A stretch of DNA of 9,794 nt from assembly GCA_031254075.1 (NCBI GenBank), contig JAIRVD010000056.1, forward strand, positions 1 through 9,794. Direction: 5' to 3'. Numbering within the stretch: position 1 is the stretch's first letter; every line of letters starts with the position of its first letter. The stretch is from Clostridiales bacterium (GTDB lineage: Bacteria > Bacillota > Clostridia > Lachnospirales > WQUN01). The notes under the pieces were generated by a model that was not told the DNA's origin, did not search any database, and worked only from the letters and a program-made list of their open reading frames with translations. Of the stretch, positions 7,464 through 9,794 are shown piece by piece. A program made the position numbers and the translations under genes.

Positions 7464-7479
7464 AATTTTTTTATATGGT
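7451..7479 (+). promoter_or_regulatory. Possible divergent promoter for the membrane protein-trmL pair
   Basis: TTGAAA at 7451-7456 stands 17 bp before TATGGT at 7474-7479; an AT-rich TTATAT at 7471-7476 is an alternative -10 at poorer spacing. It overlaps the his promoter on the other strand. Transcription would begin at or very near the ATG at 7486, so the message could be almost leaderless. Confidence 0.3.
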
Positions 7480-7485
7480 TGCTTT

Positions 7486-7938
7486 ATGAAAAAATTTTTC
7501 GGGAAAGAAAACACAATAAAAATTGTCGCGCCGAAAATCGTAACCGGACTCGCGAACATTTTGCGCGTCGGGCCGCGAATGATTTTTCGTTCGACGATGG
7601 AGCTTCTTCGCGCAAACTTGCTTACGCGAATTCTATCCTGCGCGACGCTGCTTTTCTTCGATGTCTATGCACTCTTGAAAAAACGCATCACAATGCCGCA
7701 ATTTATCAAAAACGTAATCCTCTCCGCGCTTCTTATAATAAGCGGAACAATCGGCTGGAACTGGGGCGTGCGTTGGATTTATCTTGAATTCCTCGGCAGT
7801 TTCGCCGAAATCGCAGGCGGTATAATCGGCGCGGCGATAATGGGTTTCGTTTCGAATTTAATTTTAGATAAAACAGCCGAAAAAATAATGGGGGAAAACA
7901 ATGAACATCGTTCTTCATCAGCCGGAAATTCCGCATAA
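7486..7938 (+). CDS. Small membrane protein of unknown function
   Basis: I do not recognise this 150-residue protein. The N-terminus is basic (KKFFGKENTIKIVAPK) with a possible amphipathic stretch to about residue 43. Three hydrophobic segments follow, at about 45-63, 74-92 and 105-127. The third contains a glycine-zipper-like run GGIIGAAIMG (111-120), a pattern that allows close helix packing or oligomer formation. The C-terminal tail (128-150) is polar. ATG at 7486 is the first possible start after an in-frame stop at 7438, but it has no good ribosome site. Its 3' end overlaps trmL by 38 bp, so the two are probably co-expressed. The codon use resembles that of trmL and the his genes, which supports a real, resident gene. 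Confidence 0.7.
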   Translation: MKKFFGKENTIKIVAPKIVTGLANILRVGPRMIFRSTMELLRANLLTRILSCATLLFFDVYALLKKRITMPQFIKNVILSALLIISGTIGWNWGVRWIYLEFLGSFAEIAGGIIGAAIMGFVSNLILDKTAEKIMGENNEHRSSSAGNSA

Positions 7939-8389
7939 CACCGGCGCAATCGGGCGCACTTGTCTAATGACGGGAAGCCGCCTGCATTTGATTCGCCCGT
8001 ACGGGTTTTTCCTCGACGAAAAATCACTGAAACGCTCGGGGCTTGATTACTGGCACAAGATTGACTTGCACGAATACGACACGTTTTCCGATTTCCAAAA
8101 AAATAACTCGCAGAAACGTTTCTTTTTTATTGAAACGTCCGGCGAGAAAATTTATTCCGACGTCGAATTCGAAATCGGCGATTACTTATTTTTCGGAAGC
8201 GAAACCGTCGGCTTGCCGAAAGAAATTTTAGAAGAATTCCCGCAACAGATAATCCGCATTCCCATGACAGGCGACGAACGCTCGCTTAATCTTTCCGTCG
8301 CCGTCGGAATCGTTCTTTACGAAGCACTGCGGCAAACAGGATTCAAGTTACTGCGTGTTGACGGAACAAAGCCGGTTGGAAATTATTGA
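7901..8389 (+). CDS. trmL: tRNA (cytidine(34)-2'-O)-methyltransferase TrmL
   Basis: This SPOUT-fold methyltransferase transfers a methyl group from S-adenosylmethionine to the ribose 2'-O of the wobble base (C34 or cmnm5U34) of certain leucine tRNAs. The three SPOUT motifs are visible: NIVLHQPEIPHNTGAIGRTC at 2-21 (with Asn13 and the RTC end), FFGSETVGLP at 97-106, and IPMTGDERSLNLSVAVGIVLYEA across 120-142; the last two form the trefoil-knot cofactor site. At 162 residues the length is typical of TrmL (YibK), with no extra RNA-binding domain. GGGGG lies 6 nt before the ATG, inside the preceding gene. A short AT-rich palindrome sits on its stop codon. No catalytic residue appears to be missing. 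Confidence 0.95.
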   Translation: MNIVLHQPEIPHNTGAIGRTCLMTGSRLHLIRPYGFFLDEKSLKRSGLDYWHKIDLHEYDTFSDFQKNNSQKRFFFIETSGEKIYSDVEFEIGDYLFFGSETVGLPKEILEEFPQQIIRIPMTGDERSLNLSVAVGIVLYEALRQTGFKLLRVDGTKPVGNY

Positions 8390-8398
8390 ATCAATAAT
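8382..8398. repeat. AT-rich perfect palindrome at the trmL stop codon
   Basis: ATTATTGA, one central A, then TCAATAAT: 8-bp arms that are exact reverse complements, including the trmL stop. The single-base centre makes it a poor RNA hairpin and there is no T run after it, so it is not a convincing terminator. It could be a protein-binding site or chance. Confidence 0.35.
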
Positions 8399-8415
8399 GA
8401 TTGGAGAGGCAGACA

Positions 8416-8487
8416 ATGGCTTGTGAATTTACCCTGACAACAATTCCATATGGTAATATACTATATGGAGTGTATGTTTGCTATTAA
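8416..8487 (+). CDS. Possible 23-residue peptide ORF or truncated gene start
   Basis: An ATG preceded by GGAGAGG at about 6 nt opens a 23-codon frame (MACEFTLTTIPYGNILYGVY, then VCY and stop). The ribosome site is better than that of the larger gene downstream. The peptide is hydrophobic and aromatic and matches nothing I know. It may be a leader peptide, the surviving start of a gene cut by insertion of the DNA to its right, or a chance frame. An inverted repeat lies within it. Confidence 0.25.
   Translation: MACEFTLTTIPYGNILYGVYVCY
8446..8468. repeat. Imperfect inverted repeat, operator-like
   Basis: CCATATGGTA, spacer ATA, TACTATATGG: 10-bp arms that pair with one mismatch. It sits about 35 bp upstream of the likely promoter of the lipoprotein gene. 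The symmetry and size fit a dimeric repressor or activator site, but no regulator gene is adjacent. Confidence 0.3.
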
Positions 8488-8500
8488 AGACAATGACACA

Positions 8501-8529
8501 TAGACACATTTACTATGCAAATCTATAAT
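8501..8529 (+). promoter_or_regulatory. Probable promoter for the lipoprotein at 8610
   Basis: TAGACA (8501-8506, five of six consensus bases) and a perfect TATAAT (8524-8529) are separated by 17 bp. Transcription would start near 8536, giving a leader of about 74 nt. A second TATAAT at 8580-8585 lacks a -35 at a usable distance. Confidence 0.5.
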
Positions 8530-8609
8530 AATCAAAATCGGTCAACTGGATTGGCTCAATTTAATCGCACTGGCAGTATTATAATATATCGTTCAGAGAG
8601 ATTGCCGTA

Positions 8610-9401
8610 ATGAAGGAGTTGTATAGGTTGCCTCTATATTTCTTTTGGTTATCATTCTTTGTTGTCTTATCATCTTGTAGCACTATATACAATGGTCATG
8701 CAGATTATGCACATCAAAAAAAATCATCTTTTAATGTTGATGACATCGGTGATATGTTTATACGAAATAATTTACTTGAAGAAATAAAAGCAGGCGATTT
8801 CACCAGTCTTATGATTCTTGCAAATAACGAATGGCTGTCAGAGGAGCTTATACGGTTATACACCAGAATAGAAGAAAGTGGATATAAATGGATAGAGTTT
8901 GATTTAAACGAAGACGGAATAAATGAACTAATACTGCAAGGGGGTAATAATTACGAGATGAATAGAATAATATGCATTTTCGTTTTTAACTTTGAGAATC
9001 AAGAAACGGAACTTGTATATTATCATAATGCCGACTTGTTAAGGTTTCTGTTTCTTAGTAGAAATGGAAATACAATATGGTATCACTTCACATACGGCAC
9101 ATATAATTGGAATAGTTGGAGTCACTGTGTCTTTGATGATGAGTGGAACAGAGTACGTCTTAGCGCATTAAACGTCATATATATATACGATTTGTTAGAA
9201 TTGCCCGATGATTGGGCAGAACGCAACCCTGACATGGTAGAGGTAGGAGTTTATTTCAGAAGGTATGCCCAAGGATACGAGGATGGCGAATTTGAAAGCG
9301 AAATGCTTGATGAACAACAATTTTTAGAAGCATTTGAGGAAATGATGGGATTTTCATTTTATGAAGTAACACCTGATTGGTTTAACATCTTTTTGCCATG
9401 A
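8610..9401 (+). CDS. Hypothetical lipoprotein with a calcium-loop-like motif
   Basis: I do not recognise the family. The 263-residue protein starts with Lys2 and Arg6, a hydrophobic stretch and a lipobox VLSSC with Cys23, so it is probably a membrane-anchored surface lipoprotein. Residues 97-106 read FDLNEDGINE, a D-x-N-x-D-G-x-x-E loop (Asp98, Asn100, Asp102, Glu106) like those that bind Ca2+ in EF-hand-like and surface-repeat proteins, followed by the beta strand LILQGG. The rest is rich in Trp, Tyr and acidic residues and looks mostly beta. ATG at 8610 has only a weak GAGAG upstream. TTG at 8628 has AAGGAG 9 nt before it but would lose the basic signal-peptide residues, so I kept the ATG. 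Codon use (ATA, AGA, GGA) is AT-richer than in the his operon. Confidence 0.7.
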   Translation: MKELYRLPLYFFWLSFFVVLSSCSTIYNGHADYAHQKKSSFNVDDIGDMFIRNNLLEEIKAGDFTSLMILANNEWLSEELIRLYTRIEESGYKWIEFDLNEDGINELILQGGNNYEMNRIICIFVFNFENQETELVYYHNADLLRFLFLSRNGNTIWYHFTYGTYNWNSWSHCVFDDEWNRVRLSALNVIYIYDLLELPDDWAERNPDMVEVGVYFRRYAQGYEDGEFESEMLDEQQFLEAFEEMMGFSFYEVTPDWFNIFLP

Positions 9402-9619
9402 TTGTTAGTGGATTACAGAAGCATGTACCGGTAGAAGAGCTTGCGCGAATGACAACCATACAGATTATAGATATTTATGAGCGTGAGAAGAAATCCATGC
9501 GGCGATTGACGGGCCTGGACGCCGAGGAGCTTAGGCATTTGATAATGCAGTTTCGCGGAAGCCGAACGCCCCCGATGCTCCTAAATCAGGAACGTCCGGG
9601 GGCGTTTGCGGTTTCCTAA
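9398..9619 (+). CDS. Small ORF of unknown function ending in a hairpin
   Basis: The frame opens with an ATGA overlap on the lipoprotein stop and runs 73 codons. Residues about 10-53 (VEELARMTTIQIIDIYEREK, later LTGLDAEELRHLIMQFRG) look like a compact, charged helical segment. The last 20 or so residues are encoded by a strong inverted repeat and are probably not under protein selection. No ribosome site precedes 9398; ATG at 9449 has a modest AGAAGAG about 8 nt upstream. The base composition is GC-richer than in the lipoprotein just before it, so the two may have different origins and this could be the tail of a larger gene cut by rearrangement. I cannot assign a function. Confidence 0.4.
   Translation: MIVSGLQKHVPVEELARMTTIQIIDIYEREKKSMRRLTGLDAEELRHLIMQFRGSRTPPMLLNQERPGAFAVS
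9557..9616. repeat. 60-bp hairpin-forming inverted repeat, possibly a terminator
   Basis: Outer arms 9557-9564 (GGAAGCCG) and 9609-9616 (CGGTTTCC) pair over 8 bp with one G-T wobble. After a 2-base bulge, 9565-9574 (AACGCCCCCG) and 9597-9606 (CGGGGGCGTT) pair perfectly over 10 bp. Inside the loop TCCT (9579-9582) can pair with AGGA (9588-9591). It is very stable but is not followed by a T run, so it is either an atypical terminator for the lipoprotein transcript or a dispersed palindromic repeat. Confidence 0.6.
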
Positions 9620-9728
9620 CTTAACAGGTTGCGCGTTTGAATAAAAAATGGTTATCTTATAGTTGAAGAAAATCAAAATAGGGATAAGTTAATTCCAAAG
9701 GCAGCAAAAAACACGAAATGAAGAATAG

Positions 9729-9768
9729 TTATCCACATTTACACGCAGTTATCCACGTTGATACACGT
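9729..9768 (+). other. Two DnaA-box-like sites in a 20-bp direct repeat
   Basis: TTATCCACA at 9729-9737 is an exact DnaA box, and TTATCCACG at 9749-9757 differs in the last base. Starts are 20 bp apart, about two helical turns, and the 20-bp units agree at about 14 positions, so they resemble two iterons. The surrounding 9620-9794 contains no gene that I can support and is AT-rich, with a looser TTATCTTAT near 9653. This could be the edge of a replication origin or a DnaA-regulated promoter for a gene to the right. Confidence 0.45.
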
Positions 9769-9794
9769 AAGCCATGAAAAAAGGGTAAGAAAAG

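Noticed and set aside
8382..8398. Terminator after trmL
   Set aside because: The palindrome is AT-rich with a one-base loop and no T run, so it is unlikely to stop transcription.
9557..9620. Integron attC site
   Set aside because: The hairpin size fits, but the ends do not show the RYYYAAC / GTTRRRY core sites and no integrase is present.
1..9794. CRISPR array, tRNA, rRNA or insertion sequence
   Set aside because: I saw no spaced identical repeats, no cloverleaf or rRNA-like sequence, and no transposase-like protein.

Overview
The window is bacterial chromosomal DNA with dense, overlapping genes and Shine-Dalgarno motifs (GGAGG and close variants) before several starts. It falls into three parts. 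(1) Positions 1-7408, minus strand: a compact histidine operon read hisF-hisG-hisD-hisC-hisB-hisA-hisIE, followed in the same direction by a broken dinD gene and the 5' part of a lipoprotein gene with a PstS-like binding domain. (2) Positions 7409-8389: a 77-bp divergent promoter region, then a plus-strand pair, a small membrane protein overlapping trmL (tRNA wobble methyltransferase). (3) Positions 8390-9794: visibly AT-richer DNA with different codon choice, holding a short peptide ORF with a good ribosome site, a near-consensus promoter, a hypothetical lipoprotein, a small ORF ending inside a long hairpin, and at the right edge two DnaA-box-like sequences 20 bp apart.

The his genes cover most of the route from PRPP and ATP to histidine: HisG starts it, HisIE does the next two steps, HisA isomerises, HisF closes the imidazole ring, HisB dehydrates, HisC transaminates and HisD oxidises to histidine. 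Not in the window are hisH (the glutaminase partner of HisF), a histidinol-phosphate phosphatase, and hisZ (the usual partner of a short HisG). The gene order is unusual because hisF leads. The first two proteins are also the odd ones: HisF has Gln where the second catalytic Asp is expected, and HisG is divergent around its N-terminal substrate loop. HisA, HisB, HisC, HisD and HisIE look normal.

The organism cannot be named from this. The two lipoproteins (a PstS-like one, and one with a D-x-N-x-D-G-x-x-E loop) recall Firmicutes/Clostridia-like gut bacteria, but the his gene order and the HisF/HisG divergence do not point to a lineage I recognise. I do not see a clearly new defence or mobile system. 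The items most worth a second look are the variant HisF without HisH, the deleted dinD, the 60-bp hairpin, and the DnaA-box pair at the right edge.
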